A DNA stretch of 64,000 nt from Ecdyonurus torrentis (GCA_949318235.1 OX439128.1:51933523-51997522), one strand, 5' to 3'; shown: positions 22,740 to 34,430, counted from the stretch's first letter. The notes: generated by a model from the sequence alone, not told the origin. Made by a program: numbers and translations.

Positions 22740-22862
22740 AAATATTATGTTGTACAAGTGAATAACTATGCTGCACAACATAATTTAACATTTAATGCTT
22801 ATTTAATTTATAATATAAATTTATAATTAGTCAATTGTCTTTATATATATATATATATATAT
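22740..22862. mobile_element. MITE A fragment and AT tract
   Basis: AATAACTATGCTGCACAACA is an A core block; the rest is gone. AT tract at 22,842-22,862. Confidence 0.5.
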
Positions 22863-23931
22863 GAAAAAAATTCAAAACAACAACAACAACAACAACAAAA
22901 ACTGAAAGCCGTTTTAATTTGGTTATTAATTTAGATATCACCATTCCACTTCTTTAAAAATACATTTCGATTTGAAATGGCACTGTTTGAAATTAATTTT
23001 TGCTTTAAGTCATTTGGTTCTTTTAATTTAAAATTTTTTTTCGTTGGCTCATTAAAGTAAAAAAAAAAAAGTGTAAAATAATGAAAAATAGAACCGGTTA
23101 AAAAGTGATTTAAAAAAAAATTATACGATCTAATTCTGCCTTTCATTCTTTTTGTATATAATCTATTAACTACTTTATCTCCCTCGCACTTTTTGCTTCA
23201 AATTGAATTTTATAAATGTAGAACTAGTTTTCTTTGTTACAAACTACATATTGAATGCAAGAAGCTTATACTGAAAGCAAATTCACTCATTATTATTCTG
23301 ATCACGTGACGAGTAACAAAGTGCATGTCTTATCTTACAAAGGCATATTAGTTTTTTATATATTAGCATACTTAGGTAATATAAGACAATTTAAATTTCA
23401 ATTATGAGACTTTAATAATTATACTGATGCATCATAGGAATGCAATTAGGAGGTATAAGATGAGTTATTACGACGTTGGAGCTAGGGATGTTGTATCGAG
23501 TGCAATTAAGTTGCATGTTATGGAATGTAGACAGGTTGTATATAACGTGATAAAAAATTATATGAGAAATAAATAAATGAAAGTATATACGAGAAAAATT
23601 TTATTGTAAAAACAAACGGTGAAAATAAAAAGAAAAATAAGAGCTGCGGGATTTTTTTTTTTTTTTTTTTTTAGCTGTGAGATATGTATCTTTGTTTAGA
23701 TCGATTACTTGAAACCTGAATTAAGATTAAAATTATTAAATTAATTAATATTAAAATTATATTACAGTTATATAAAATAAAAACAAAAACAACAATACAC
23801 CAAAGCTTGGTGAGCCGAAGCTTGAAAACGAGCTCTCAAGCCGATAGGGAGAAAATAGATTTTTTTTCTAATCTTTAATATTTGTTGTTGTTTTTAAACC
23901 AGGGATTAAAGCATTTTAGTTATCGGTTTTC
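22863..23931. other. Unassigned A+T-rich stretch
   Basis: CAA run at 22,877-22,900 and poly(T) at 23,652-23,672. A CACCAAAGCTTGGTG palindrome near 23,798 followed by AGCCGAAGCTTG could be a decayed LINE 3' hairpin, but I cannot support it. Confidence 0.4.
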
Positions 23932-24043
23932 TTTAAAGGCGTAGAACACCTTGAACAAAAAATTTGTGTAATATTCTAACAAACCTGAAAATCAACGTTG
24001 ATTTGGCCGGAATCATTAATTTCTAAATTTTTTTCCATTCACG
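23932..24043 (+). mobile_element. MITE family C half copy C2
   Basis: TTAAAGGCGTAGAACACCTT start, then CCTGAAAATCAACGTTGATT and TTTTTCCATTCACG. It stops where the palindrome centre should begin; the right arm is missing. Confidence 0.8.
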
Positions 24044-24774
24044 TCTATTTTACACGGTTAGTTTTGAAATTTATCGTTTTTTGTATCACTTCAGAGCTGC
24101 AAAAACACAAGTCAAATGGGTATAAGGGCGTGACTGGGAATCAAACCCCCGTTAGTCAAAGCGGAAGAAAAAAAATCACTATAGGTATTCAATTTTGTTC
24201 GCTTTTGTTTTTCATTTTGTTGTTCTATGAAAACAAAAAAATCGCTGCAACAATGAAAGTAAAGTAAAAGTAATGACAATTTTCCCTCGGTGTTATATCT
24301 TATTGTGAGGTTGTTTGCAGAATAATGTGAAATAATTGAAGTACCCTCACAAAGATCTACTTTTTATGTAGTGTATAAGACATCTCATTTTCCAAGGATG
24401 CATAAACCTAACCTAATTGTAATACTATTTCTGTTTGTCCTACATTTTTATATATATATATTCTATTGTCAAGCAGTGACACGGATTACTCTAATTAAAA
24501 CTGCATCATTATCAGATTGCATCTCTAATTACAAGGTTATCACTCGTTAACAATGTCTTAAGTATATATATATATTATATATATATATATATATATACAA
24601 TACATATAGTACATAGTACATACTGTGTAAATACAACACAAAGTTTATGTTTTTGCATCCTTATTGCTAAGAATAAAAAAAGAGTGAATAATAATAATAA
24701 TGAAAGAGTTAGAAAAAAATGTATATATAAAAAAGTATTACTCTGTCTCTTACATTACATTATCACATTGTCTC
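24044..24774. other. Unassigned stretch with an isolated B-box-like word
   Basis: On the minus strand GGTTTGATTCCCAGTC (about 24,134-24,149) looks like a tRNA/SINE B box, but no A box lies at the right distance upstream. AT-rich runs at 24,560-24,597. No gene seen. Confidence 0.35.
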
Positions 24775-25590
24775 TAAACATTCATGCTTTACATCAAATC
24801 CTAAAGTATATGATAACATAACATTCAACATAAGAGATTATTAGAATTTAAAATGTTTACTCACTACCAATTAAAGCTCTTGTCAACTTACTTTTTTATT
24901 ACATAGAATACTAGATTGATAATTATCATACCTTATTAACCATGAATTAGATACCAACACGTTGATTTTGTATTTATTTTTATTTTGACTGTTATATCAC
25001 GTATCTGACGTCACAATGTACAGATGGGGCCATGATAGGGGTAAAGAACTTGAGGGAGGGACTTAAATTTATTACGTGACCAGAGCGGTGACTGTGATTG
25101 GCGGCAGTACATTATGTGACGTCAGATACGTGATATAACAGTCAAAATGAAAATAAATACAAAATCAACGTATTGGTATCTATATCATTGATAATAAGGT
25201 AATTGTTACTAATTATCAATCTAGTATTCTAAATGATAAAAAAGTAAGTTGACAAGGGCTTAAATAGTGTGGGTATATTATACTGTCTATGTGGTATACA
25301 GTATACTCTAATGTTTACTTACTAACAATAGTGCATGGGTACTGTGTACTAGTGAAATGTGGTACAGAGTATACTCTATAATGTTTACGGAAAATCCATT
25401 CATGTTTTTTTTACTCATATATACTTATGCATTAAATTTAGAGTATAACTCTAAATTTAATTTAAGTTATATCAATATTGGCCTCTACAAAGATTAAACA
25501 TTTAGTAAAAAAAACACTCGTATACTTTAACGTATACATACAATCATAGCAATAATACTCTCTAAACATTTGTTTTATGAGTGTATTAGG
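24775..25590 (+). mobile_element. Repeat family E copy E2, split by element K
   Basis: Left end TTGTCTCTAAACATTCATGC. The 68-bp unit begins GTTTACTCACTACCAA and is interrupted by K, then continues after 25,262 with ATAGTGTGGG and a full unit GTGCATGGGTACTGTGTACT ... GGTACAGAGTATACTCT. The right end is CTCTCTAAACATTTG. Confidence 0.75.
24878..25262. mobile_element. Palindromic MITE K nested in E2
   Basis: Arms: TTAAAGCTCTTGTCAACTTA on the left against GTAAGTTGACAAGGGCTTAA on the right. They continue through TCAATCTAGTATTCT complements, TACAAAATCAACG and GTATCTGACGTCA to a centre near 25,070. Two TGACGTCA sites (25,006 and 25,117) mirror each other in the arms. TTAA occurs at both boundaries. 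Single copy seen. Confidence 0.8.
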
Positions 25591-25891
25591 AGATTGATAA
25601 GAAATAACATTTCCTCTTTTTGTGTACCTTTTTAACTTATGAATGAATTAAAATGTGACTTACAAGGAATACAAAAAGATTATTGTTTTTTTTAAGCAAA
25701 AATATCTCTTTCACCTGCAAATTTTATGGATAGGCTTTCTGATAATCTATTTATTATTTATAAAAAAATATGTATACCTCTCAAAGTATGGCCTAAAGCT
25801 ACAAGTAGAAATAAAATATTGAGCTGTATATATAGGAAGGTTGTTGTGCAGCCAACAATAATAACAAAGTTTCTTTTGCAGAAACAACAGC

Positions 25892-25926
<35 letters not shown>

Positions 25927-26344
25927 GCTGAACGTGTTATTTTTATTTATATACTGATTGCAAAGCCAAATAACAAGTTACTTTACAAAAAAATAATGAA
26001 ATAATTCAACTGTAATATATGTAAATTATATTATATAACCACAGAATATGGATGTTTCTCATTTTAATTCGTTTTTTATGTTGTTTTAAAATCATTAAAT
26101 AAATTTCAGTCCTATAATAATAATTTTTATTTTTTACTTTACTTTATTATTATTACTTATTTTTTTGGTGTAATGGAAAAGATTTTTATTTTACCTAAGG
26201 CATATTAAAGTAAAATTAAAACATAAATTGAATCGAATTTAATATTGGCAGTTATTTAAATTGTTAAAAATTCATGCAACCAGATGGGTAGAAATTTGTA
26301 CCATGCAACGCGCAGTTATTCATTTCAATTTAGATATGTGTGTG

Positions 26345-26382
<38 letters not shown>

Positions 26383-26800
26383 GCTTTATAAATTGGCGAT
26401 CGAATTTATATAGAGCGGTAAAAAAAATGTCGTATTAATTTAAATTGTGAATATGCATGCATGATAGATCTAAGAGATTAGCAAATGATGTGAAATGCGC
26501 CCATATTTGACTATCATTCACAAAGGCAGTATACTGTATTGTTTCCATGGTAACCCCTTTAATTATTTCTCTTTTTTTGTAAGCCTGTATATATAATAGG
26601 CAATATTTCAAATAACGTTCGTTCTGTGAATGAGAAATGAGTTTCTTTTTTTGTAGGTTTCAATGGGATTATTTTAAAATATTATCTAATACAAAATATA
26701 TAATATTTATTCCATTTGTTTATTTAATACTATAAAAAATAGGCTCACTACTTTTTTATTTCAGATTTTTTTAATGATGTAAATGTATTGGAAGTTTCCG
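25591..26800. other. Unassigned A+T-rich stretch
   Basis: Poly(A) at 25,896-25,923 and AT tract at 26,346-26,380. The 92-codon frame at 25,726-26,004 reads through the poly(A) and has no recognisable domain. Confidence 0.4.
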
Positions 26801-27116
26801 TTAAAGGCATAGAACACTTTGAACAAAAAACATGTCTAGTATCCTAACATACATAAATATCAACGTTGATATGGCCGGAGCCGTTTATTTCTAATTTATT
26901 TTACATTCACAAAATGTCAGCTGCATGGTTATGACGTCACAGCTTGCCTGTTTTCGCGTGCGTGGACTAGTAAGCTGTGACGTCATAAACATGCATCTGA
27001 CATTTTTTAAATAGAAAATAAATTAGAAATCAATGACTCCGGTCAAATTAACGTTGATATTTAGGTATGTTAGGATACTAGACATGTTTTTTGTTCAATG
27101 TGTTCTATTCCTTTAA
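26801..27116. mobile_element. Palindromic MITE family C copy C3
   Basis: Ends TTAAAGGCATAGAACACTTT and CAATGTGTTCTATTCCTTTAA. Arms carry GTCTAGTATCCTAACATACA against TATGTTAGGATACTAGAC, and AACGTTGAT on both sides. TGACGTCA at 26,932 and 26,978 flank the GC-richer centre TTTTCGCGTGCGTGGAC. Confidence 0.9.
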
Positions 27117-27385
27117 TAGCAAGAAAAAAAGTATGTTAAATATTTTTATAGACTTTAAACACATAAAATTGATAAAATATTGATTTTCTATTAAATATAT
27201 TTAATGGTTTAATTTTTAAATCTGAGTGCAAGTGTATCAATAAATAATTACAACCGCAATGATGTAACTATTATAAATATTATAAATATTAAACTGTAAT
27301 TTTTTATAGTCTTCAAATACATAAAAATGTGTGAAATAGTATATTTAATGTTTTAATCACGGGGTTTAAGTGTCAGTGCAATAGT

Positions 27386-27625
27386 TAAAGCGACTCTCCA
27401 GACCAGACAACATGCTCTTTAATTTCATTAAACACTTAATGGGATTCCCAAAATACAATTGTTTTCTCCTAGAAGCCAATCGTGACGACTTAAACGTATA
27501 TTTAAGAAATTTGTAACTTATGCAACCTGTAACACTTTTTATATTGAACATCACTAGTCATGACGTCAGCAATAGTGTGTTTTTGCCTACTTTACAAATT
27601 TTTTGAGCTCTTTTGCAGAGTTCCA
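27386..27625 (+). mobile_element. MITE family D diverged copy D3
   Basis: CAGACAACATGCTCTTTAAT, TTAATGGGATTCCCAAAA, CTTATGCAACCTG, CATGACGTCAGCAA and GAGCTCTTTTGC match D blocks. TGACGTCA at 27,561. Confidence 0.65.
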
Positions 27626-27899
27626 TTTGGGTAACAATGAGATTTGATAATGTTACTGAGTGTCCCATTTTGTTGAATTGAAATAATAAAAGTGCGTGTT
27701 GTTAGGTCTGCGAAGTAGCTTTAAAAAAAAAATGTATATTTCAGATTGAATATAAATGAGAAGTCCATTGACATCCGTCAACACATATTTAGATAAACTG
27801 ACTCTTACGCAAAACTGAATATTTCGCATGAGACTAAGCGTCGAATAGGCTATATAATAGATCGGCAATTGCCGACTGGCTCTGTAGGTTTTTGTTCCC

Positions 27900-28000
27900 T
27901 TGAAGGGCAGTCACGTCTTTCTTTGGCCACTTTTGGATCGATTACGCCCCCAAAAGTGGACATAACTGCTCCAAAAGTGGCCCCTAGGTCTAAATTGCTT
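27900..28000. repeat. Local inverted/tandem block with CCACTTTTGG words
   Basis: GGCCACTTTTGGATC, then CCCCAAAAGTGGAC, then CTCCAAAAGTGGCCCC: one inverted and one direct copy of the same 12-mer within 80 bp. It may be the core of a small palindromic element, but the outer ends are not clear. Confidence 0.45.
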
Positions 28001-28083
28001 ACTGGCTTTCAAGTAACCAATCCGAATTGATTTTGTAAGTTTTTCACTTTGGTGTCAACCAACAAATTTGTATTAGATATTGA

Positions 28084-28172
28084 ATAAATTCATTTGATAT
28101 GGAGTTGGAGTGAAGCTGGGGTGAAGTTAGGGTGAACTTGAGGTTAAGTTGGGGTGAAGCTAGGGGAAAGTT
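28084..28172 (+). repeat. Degenerate minisatellite, TTGGGGTGAAGC-type unit
   Basis: About seven imperfect 11-12 bp units such as GTTGGAGTGAAGC, TGGGGTGAAGT, TAGGGTGAACT, TTGGGGTGAAGC. G-rich on the + strand, unusual in this window. Confidence 0.8.
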
Positions 28173-29635
28173 GGGGTACACTGTTACTACTTTGTTCATC
28201 CATCGACAGACGTCAAATTTACGTGTCATATAGTATGATATGATAAAGAACTATTTTATGCATGCAGTGCGAGTTAGTCGCTTTGAATGTCACTAAATAT
28301 GTATGTACACTATGAGAAAACATGGTTTTTGTGTTTACATGCAGTTCGCTCAGTTTTTGTGCACCAAAGAAAACATGATTCCAATATATACACGTATTGT
28401 ATACCAGCTTTGCATATTGATATTTTACCCTGTCAAAACTTTCAGCACTGCACTTTCAATTTCTTTAGTATTTTAGTAGAAACTTTTTCTCAAGAATAGA
28501 AAGGAAGAAAATACTTTCTACCAAGAATTTCAATTCAATTTTAACACAAAAAGGTCAAATGTTAAAAGTAAGATTGAAACTATATACTCTATTCAACTCT
28601 AAGACTACGTGGACCTCTTTTTTTACGCAATTACTTCTTGCCATTTCATTACATATAAGTATATAAAGTAAAAAAAAAAAAAAAAAAAGAAAGAAGGGAG
28701 AAAAATATATTTGAAAAAGAAATGCAGTTAGATAAAAAAGAGAAAATAATATACTGCAAATTCTTGACATAAAAAAATGTACATAAAAAAGAAAAATCTG
28801 TTCCAAAAAACTTTTGTCTGTAAGTCATAAAATATTTTTTTTATAACATTTGTTCTTTTATGACTTTAAATATAAAAATAATATACATTAAATATTTAAG
28901 TTTTTTGTTCAATATAATTAAATATAAAATATAAAAATCAGTGACCTAGAAATGATTTGAAAGACATGTATATATTGCGATTATTCTCTAAGGAGTATTA
29001 ACCACAGTGCTATGTATAATGTGTGTAGATAGTATAATATTGTGTTCGCCTTGCTTTAGAGTTGTGGTAGCTCGATCAATGGGTTACAGCACCCCAAGGC
29101 AAAACTCTATCTGACCGCGCGCGCGCTTCCTTTATCTTTTGTATTACATAACAAAAAAAGGAAAAAAATGATAATGTTTCATTTTAGACCAGAAATGTTA
29201 TAAAATTGTTCTCTAAAACGTCTTTAATTCCACATTGGGTAACTTTTTTTTTTTTTTATATATATATATATATATTTATAACTTTTTTTTTTATGTGTTC
29301 TGCACTCGCATACAATAAAGTATGACATAATGTATGCTATATTTGAATTAGACTCTAAAAATTAGGCGTTGAAAAGCCTCTACATTGGAATTAAAATAAA
29401 ACGTTACCATTCAAACTTGATCTATTTTTTCGCGCCATAAAATATTATGAGCAAATAAGTTGATATCGCTGTTTACGTAAATAGTTTTGAGATGTTTGAC
29501 ACGAAGCTCCGAAGAAGAAGTCAAAGGTGTAGCTTAATTGTAAATAGCATAAACAGTTATGTTATATTAAAGTGATATGATACAGTTATAATATGAAGAA
29601 TTAAGGTACAAAAAAAAAATTAATAAATTAAAAAA
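28173..29635. other. Unassigned A+T-rich stretch
   Basis: Poly(A) at 28,670-28,688, GCGCGCGC at about 29,119-29,126, poly(T)/AT near 29,248-29,277. GACTCTAAAAATTAGGCGTTG at 29,350 resembles the left end of element O but the rest is not convincing. Confidence 0.4.
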
Positions 29636-29965
29636 ATATAGGGGTTAATTTTGTTTCATATTCTAAAATAAAACATTGTCCCTGAATCGATAGATATGCT
29701 AATTTTTTAATTTTCGAGTTCATTAAGTATATTGAATTAATTTGTGAAAGTCGTGAAATGACGTCATGGTCGGTAACCTTTTTCCTACATGCTCACATGC
29801 ATAAGTTGCTACCAGTGACGTCATTTTTTGACTTTAAAAATTTAAGTAAAAATACTTTATGAACTCGGAAATTAGAAATTCACATTTCAATCGATTTTGG
29901 ACACGGTCCTCTTTAAGAATAAGATATAAAATCCCCCACTAAAAATATTTGTGGTCTTCCTCATT
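29636..29965. mobile_element. Palindromic MITE family P copy P2
   Basis: CCCTGAATCGATAGATATGC on the left mirrors TTCAATCGATTTTGGACACGG on the right. The outer arm TTTGTTTCATATTCTAAAAT pairs with the region near 29,920-29,935. Two TGACGTCA sites at 29,759 and 29,816. Ends GTGGTCTTCCTCATT as in P1. Confidence 0.8.
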
Positions 29966-30352
29966 ATGCAGTATAGCATAAATTATGTTGTACTACACTA
30001 ATGTTGCAGATAATGAGCTATAGCATAATTATTAGAGACCGGATTTTCACCTTTTTGTTGTTATGAATAATATGTTCCTTTTTTATAAGAATGTCCACGA
30101 ACTAGCAACTTTCGAGCCGTTTGAGATCAACTTTTTTTTTCCAACTTTTTTTAGGTTTTCACTTTTTTTCAACTTTTAATGAAAAATTTTATCACCTTTT
30201 TTCAGGTTTTATCACCTTTTTTTTAGGTTTTATCACCTTTTTTCACCTTTTTTTCACCTTTTTTGTGCAAAAAATTACCTATTTTAGACCCTTTTTTACC
30301 ATAATTTTCACCTAAAAATCCAGTCTCTAATAATTATTATGTATTATTTATG
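29966..30352 (+). mobile_element. MITE family A right half, split by element J
   Basis: Before J: GCAGTATAGCATAAATTATG and GAGCTATAGCATAATTATT. After J: ATAATTATTATGTATTATTTATGG, the normal A right end without the final CCGTG. Confidence 0.75.
30033..30329. mobile_element. hAT-like MITE J1 with 8-bp target duplication
   Basis: 297 bp, ends TAGAGACCGGATTTT and (complement of the right end) TAGAGACTGGATTTTTAGG. ATAATTAT occurs immediately on both sides (30,025-30,032 and 30,330-30,337), and uninterrupted A copies carry it once there. An 8-bp duplication with such ends is the hAT superfamily signature. The interior has three imperfect TTTTATCACCTTTTTT-type units (about 30,188-30,260). No transposase; the 64-codon ORF is low complexity. 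Confidence 0.8.
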
Positions 30353-30697
30353 GTATATAAGAGCTTATTAAATGAGTTTCTGTAGCGAGGACAAAAGTTA
30401 TAATATAAAGAAACACAATAATATCATGAGATTTCTTATAACAAAAATATTGCAACAAAAGATTCCTGACATGTCATTCTTTTTCTTATAGCAGTTTATT
30501 TCCGGTGTTGCCAGTGCGCATGTGCAGATTTAACTATTGTTATTACACACACACACACACACAGAGCTTCTTAATCAAAAAACACAAAATATTACTTCTT
30601 CATTTTTTCTGCTGCTTTATCAGCACTTTTAGTTCTTCCTTTTCGTGTCTTACCGTGCTCTACTTTTGTATTCTTTATATATTATAGAAGTAACGTG

Positions 30698-30702
<5 letters not shown>

Positions 30703-30770
<68 letters not shown>
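30703..30770. repeat. AT dinucleotide array
   Basis: About 68 bp of AT followed by a short GT tract. A CA tract also lies at 30,542-30,563. Confidence 0.95.
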
Positions 30771-30772
<2 letters not shown>

Positions 30773-30805
30773 GATGTGTGTGTGTGTGTTACAAAAACGA
30801 CAAAA

Positions 30806-31130
30806 ATCAAAGGCATAGACCAGAAGAAATAATCACCCAAATCACAAAACACTTAATGGGACTTCCATTAAATAGCTTACAATTAGTTTGTCTCAGCAGT
30901 GATCACAAAATTTCTATACTTATGCAACCCGCGCAACATTTTCATACCTTATCTTTACCTATTTCTAATGTCAGAAACAGAAATAATTACTCAAATAGCA
31001 TACTTTATACAGTATTTTCACGCCCTCTTGTGGGGCTATTATAGTAAAAATTGTCATCAGTTTTGTAGACCACATATTTGTGTTAACTCATTAAAAACAA
31101 CATGTTGTTACATGTAGTCTATGGCTTTAA
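30806..31130 (-). mobile_element. MITE family D copy D4
   Basis: Ends TCAAAGGCATAGACC and GTCTATGGCTTTAA form a terminal inverted repeat. The interior is reversed relative to D1/D2: TTCACGCCCTCTTGTGGGGC and AAAAATTGTCATCAG. ACTTAATGGGACT is on the left. Confidence 0.75.
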
Positions 31131-31616
<486 letters not shown>

Positions 31617-31959
31617 ACGTATAGTGACATCTGTAGAAAATCAGGTAGCAACAGGAAAGGAAATAAGCAAAGCGTCAAACGTAAATTTAATATTTTCCTT
31701 TTTTTTTTTTAATTTTTATTTAGCTTATAGTTAATGTATTTTAGTTTTATAAAGGTAAATATTCAAAAATATTTTGAAATATCTTTCACAAACTGTAGTA
31801 AAAAAGTGTGAAAACTTAAATTGATCATAGCTCCAAAATATAAAAGAAAATGCGTGAAATTCATGAAATGAGACTTTTATACATACACATAATATGTCTT
31901 TCGACCCACCTGTAAAGCTCACCTGTAAAAACTGTAAAGTAAGCGACTTTTAGAATTCA

Positions 31960-32343
31960 TTTTTTTTCCTGCTTGCCATATTGTGTTATCGTGTTACACC
32001 AACCCCAGTCCCAGTCAAGACATTGTCTTACTGATAAGTAAGCACTTTCCAATCAATGCAAAAGCACATACGAGTCGGCCACAGCCTAAGTACACAGCCC
32101 GGCATTCGCCATGATAGCCTAGAGAAAGCGTGGAAACATCTAGGCAGGCTGGTCGGTGCAATCACATCAATCATGCACCTCCCGAATGCTGTGCGTTGTC
32201 ATGGAATGCGTAAACATACATCGTGCAACGTGTTGTGCTCTCACACTTGACGTACGCACCCAACAGTGACTCGAACCTATACTCGGTGAGGAGTACAGCG
32301 TTACGAGTCAGCTGCCTTCACCACTCGGCTATACCAGCTAGGT
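31960..32343 (-). mobile_element. Full-length SINE with class II tRNA-like head
   Basis: On the minus strand the element starts with a tRNA-derived promoter: A box TAGCCGAGTGG (complement of 32,319-32,329) and B box GGTTCGAGTC (complement of 32,268-32,277). The spacing of about 52 nt allows a long variable arm, as in tRNA-Leu/Ser. Body blocks follow in order: GGGAGGTGCATGATTGATG, CAGCCTGCCTAGATG, GTTTCCACGCTTTCTCTAGG, TCATGGCGAATGCCGGGC, GACAATGTCTTGACTGGGAC, CACAATATGGCAAGCAGG, then a short A run. It depends on a LINE for mobility. The + strand ORF here is an artefact. Confidence 0.88.
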
Positions 32344-32369
32344 AACTCCACAGGTCTACAGTAGATATT

Positions 32370-32500
32370 GTAGCGCAGGTTTCTCTACTTTACAAGTTTT
32401 CTCCCCACTTTGTGAGGCTACAGAAGATTTAAGGACTGTAAACCATCTCGTGTTTTGTCATTATTATTATTGAGGTCTTCAGTGTCTCTTTAACGTAGAT
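32370..32500 (+). mobile_element. D-related fragment
   Basis: CTACTTTACAAGTTTTCTCC and TTTGTGAGGCTACAGAAGA recur at 59.05 kb, and CTACTTTACAAATTTTTTGAG in D3. A piece of a D-like element. Confidence 0.45.
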
Positions 32501-32860
32501 AGATTTTATAATAATATAAAAAAGTAAAATGGTGTGACATTTCAAATTTTCTATTTCTACTTTTTTCCCTCAATATTTTTCCCTGATAATATTTTTTGAT
32601 GTATAAATATATTTATATTTGACAGTAAAAGTCGCTCGCGAGTCTTGCCTAAATGACACCACTGACGTCAGTTACGCTGGTGACCTATGTAAAAGTCAAG
32701 CAGCTATAGGGTGGTTGCATTTATATAAAAGTTGACGCCATACGTGAGCACTAAATAACGTGGACAAAATAACACATTTTACCAGTTTAAAAATACTTTT
32801 AGAACTTTTTTTTAGAGCATTGATGTTGTTAATAAGTTGAATTATATTTGTATGCAATTA

Positions 32861-33328
32861 AGTAAAGAATAAATCATGTGATTAATTAAATCACGTAATG
32901 CTGCATTTATGTCATTATAGCATAAATGTTGCCAAATTAGAACAACAATAAAAATTATGCTGTACAACATAATACTTATGCTAAATTGTAACATAGTATA
33001 AATAATACAAGGAGAAAAATAAATACGTAATAATTATGCTAGCTCATTTTCAGCACAATTTGTTCAATACAGCATAATTTATGCTGCATTGCATAATAAC
33101 TATGTTACATAGCATAAATATTATGTTATACAGGCTGTACAGCATAATTATTTGTGTTGTTCTAATTTAGCATTATTTATGCTGTAATAATGACATAAAT
33201 GCAGCATAAATTACGTAATTTATTCTTTCAGTGTATAATTGTAAAGTATAGCATAAATAATGGTGTATTGAACAAATTGTCTAAAAATGAGCTAGCAAAA
33301 CTATTAGGAGTTTATTTATGTTTATGTG
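32861..33328 (+). mobile_element. MITE family A copy inside B4, itself split
   Basis: The left part AATCACGTAATGCTGCATTTATG to GTAACATAGTATAAATAATAC and the right part AGCATAAATAATGGTGTATTGAAC to TTAGGAGTTTATTTATG make one + A element interrupted by a reversed A at 33,009-33,234. Confidence 0.75.
33009..33234 (-). mobile_element. MITE family A, full-length copy inside another A
   Basis: Reversed A with left AGAAAAATAAATACGTAATA, core AGCTCATTTTCAGCACAATT and right end ATTACGTAATTTATTCTTTC then AGTGTA. It is the innermost layer of a three-level nest. GGCTGTACAGC at its middle is a small local duplication. Confidence 0.85.
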
Positions 33329-33487
33329 CGAGAAAAAAAAATAATTAAAAAAAAAATAACAAAATTTCTAAGAAAAATAGCAAAAAAAAAAAAAAAAAAA
33401 AAAACTACTGTCCTATGCTGAGCAATGTTATCCATTGCTCCGCAGTCAAAATGTATTCACTATGACGTCACGCGCATACATCCTATA

Positions 33488-33879
33488 GGTAAAATAGAGA
33501 CGTCAGGCAAAGGTTTATTAGAGGGTGTGTAAAGCAATGGCATGTAAAACTTGTGTGGTTTGTACTAACTTTAGGGGTTAAAACTACCACTTACACCTAA
33601 CCGCAGCTAGACACGAGGTAAAGCAAGCAAGAAGTTACCTGCCTATCTATTCTAACTTTCCTAATACACAAGAAAAAAATTAACTCACAGGTGAAAATAA
33701 ATACGTAATAATAATGCTATCTCAATGCATAATAAGTTATGCTATATTGTTTAGTGATATACCAAAACTACGTCTTTCCGGCCAAAAACTGCATCCGGGT
33801 TGCTAGACCAATCATTATGTTATAAACCTACCAGTCAATCACAGTTGACTTAGCAAATTTAATTACACTGCATCCGCTC
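33488..33879. other. Mostly unassigned; small A fragment
   Basis: Positions 33,695-33,760 contain a reversed A left end (AAATACGTAATAATAATGC). The rest is not recognised; no gene. Confidence 0.4.
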
Positions 33880-33887
33880 GAATTAGT

Positions 33888-34062
33888 ATTGACCGCTTAT
33901 GTTTACTCTAACAACAGGAAAAGGAAACCACGTGATCTTAAAAGTGGGAGGTGGCTCAGGTGGTGCTTTCTGCAGGTGCGAAGTTTTCTCCCACTTTTAC
34001 CATTATGGTTTGCTTTTCCAGTACTTCCTTTTCCTGTTTATAGTAAACATAAGCACTCATAG
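33888..34062. mobile_element. Palindromic element Q copy Q1
   Basis: Arms: GCTTATGTTTACTCTAACAA and CAGGAAAAGGAAACCACGTG on the left, against CTTCCTTTTCCTG and ATAGTAAACATAAGC on the right. The centre pairs AAAAGTGGGAG with CTCCCACTTTT. CACGTG E-box in the left arm. The small ORF across it is a by-product. Confidence 0.75.
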
Positions 34063-34260
34063 AGAGAATTGTACATATAACCAGATTTATTTAACATTGT
34101 AAAAGGTAAAGCTGAGTTCAACAGGTAACCGGAAGCTGACCAGTACGTGGTAAAGTTAAAAGAACGTTAAGATGTTCAGCATAATTACTTGTATGTTATA
34201 ACAAAATAACATTTCTGCTCTATATATATTAAAATTATTCAAAGCAGCATAAAAAAAAAA

Positions 34261-34426
34261 GTACACAAGTTTTGAGTATTCCTTAGAATTAACGGTTATG
34301 ACATCACTAAGTCTTTAAATTAAAGAGAGAAAAACGTTAGTGACGTCACAAGTGGTATAGAACTGAATGATAGAACTGATAACACTGTATCCAAATATGG
34401 TTTTCAACTTTTATTTTTCAGTGTAG

Positions 34427-34427
<1 letters not shown>
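34261..34427. mobile_element. MITE O shortened copy O2
   Basis: GAATTAACGGTTATGACATCA, AAAACGTTAGTGACGTCACA and TTTTCAACTTTTATTTTTCAGTGTA match O1 at 38.1 kb; the left end is lost. TGACGTCA at 34,341. Confidence 0.7.

Positions 34428-34430
<3 letters not shown>

Larger units (their letters stand above)
32705..33487 (+). mobile_element. MITE family B copy B4, carrying nested A elements
   Basis: Left end TATAGGGTGGTTGC, right end CATACATCCTATA, TGACGTCA at 33,463. The internal B landmark TTGAATTA on the left and GAGAAAAAAAAATAATT, CTACTGTCCTATGCTGAGCA on the right are separated by 468 bp of A-family sequence. A 22-nt poly(A) lies at 33,384-33,405. Confidence 0.85.

Noticed and set aside
24134..24149. 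B-box-like GGTTTGATTCC on the minus strand
   Set aside because: No A box at a suitable distance and no recognised SINE body.
29080..29126. tRNA-like GGTAGCTCGATCAATGGG near a GCGCGCGC run
   Set aside because: Looks like an A box, but no B box follows at the right distance.
32262..32343. Possible functional tRNA-Leu/Ser gene on the minus strand
   Set aside because: Continuous with a SINE body that recurs elsewhere; the stems are imperfect.
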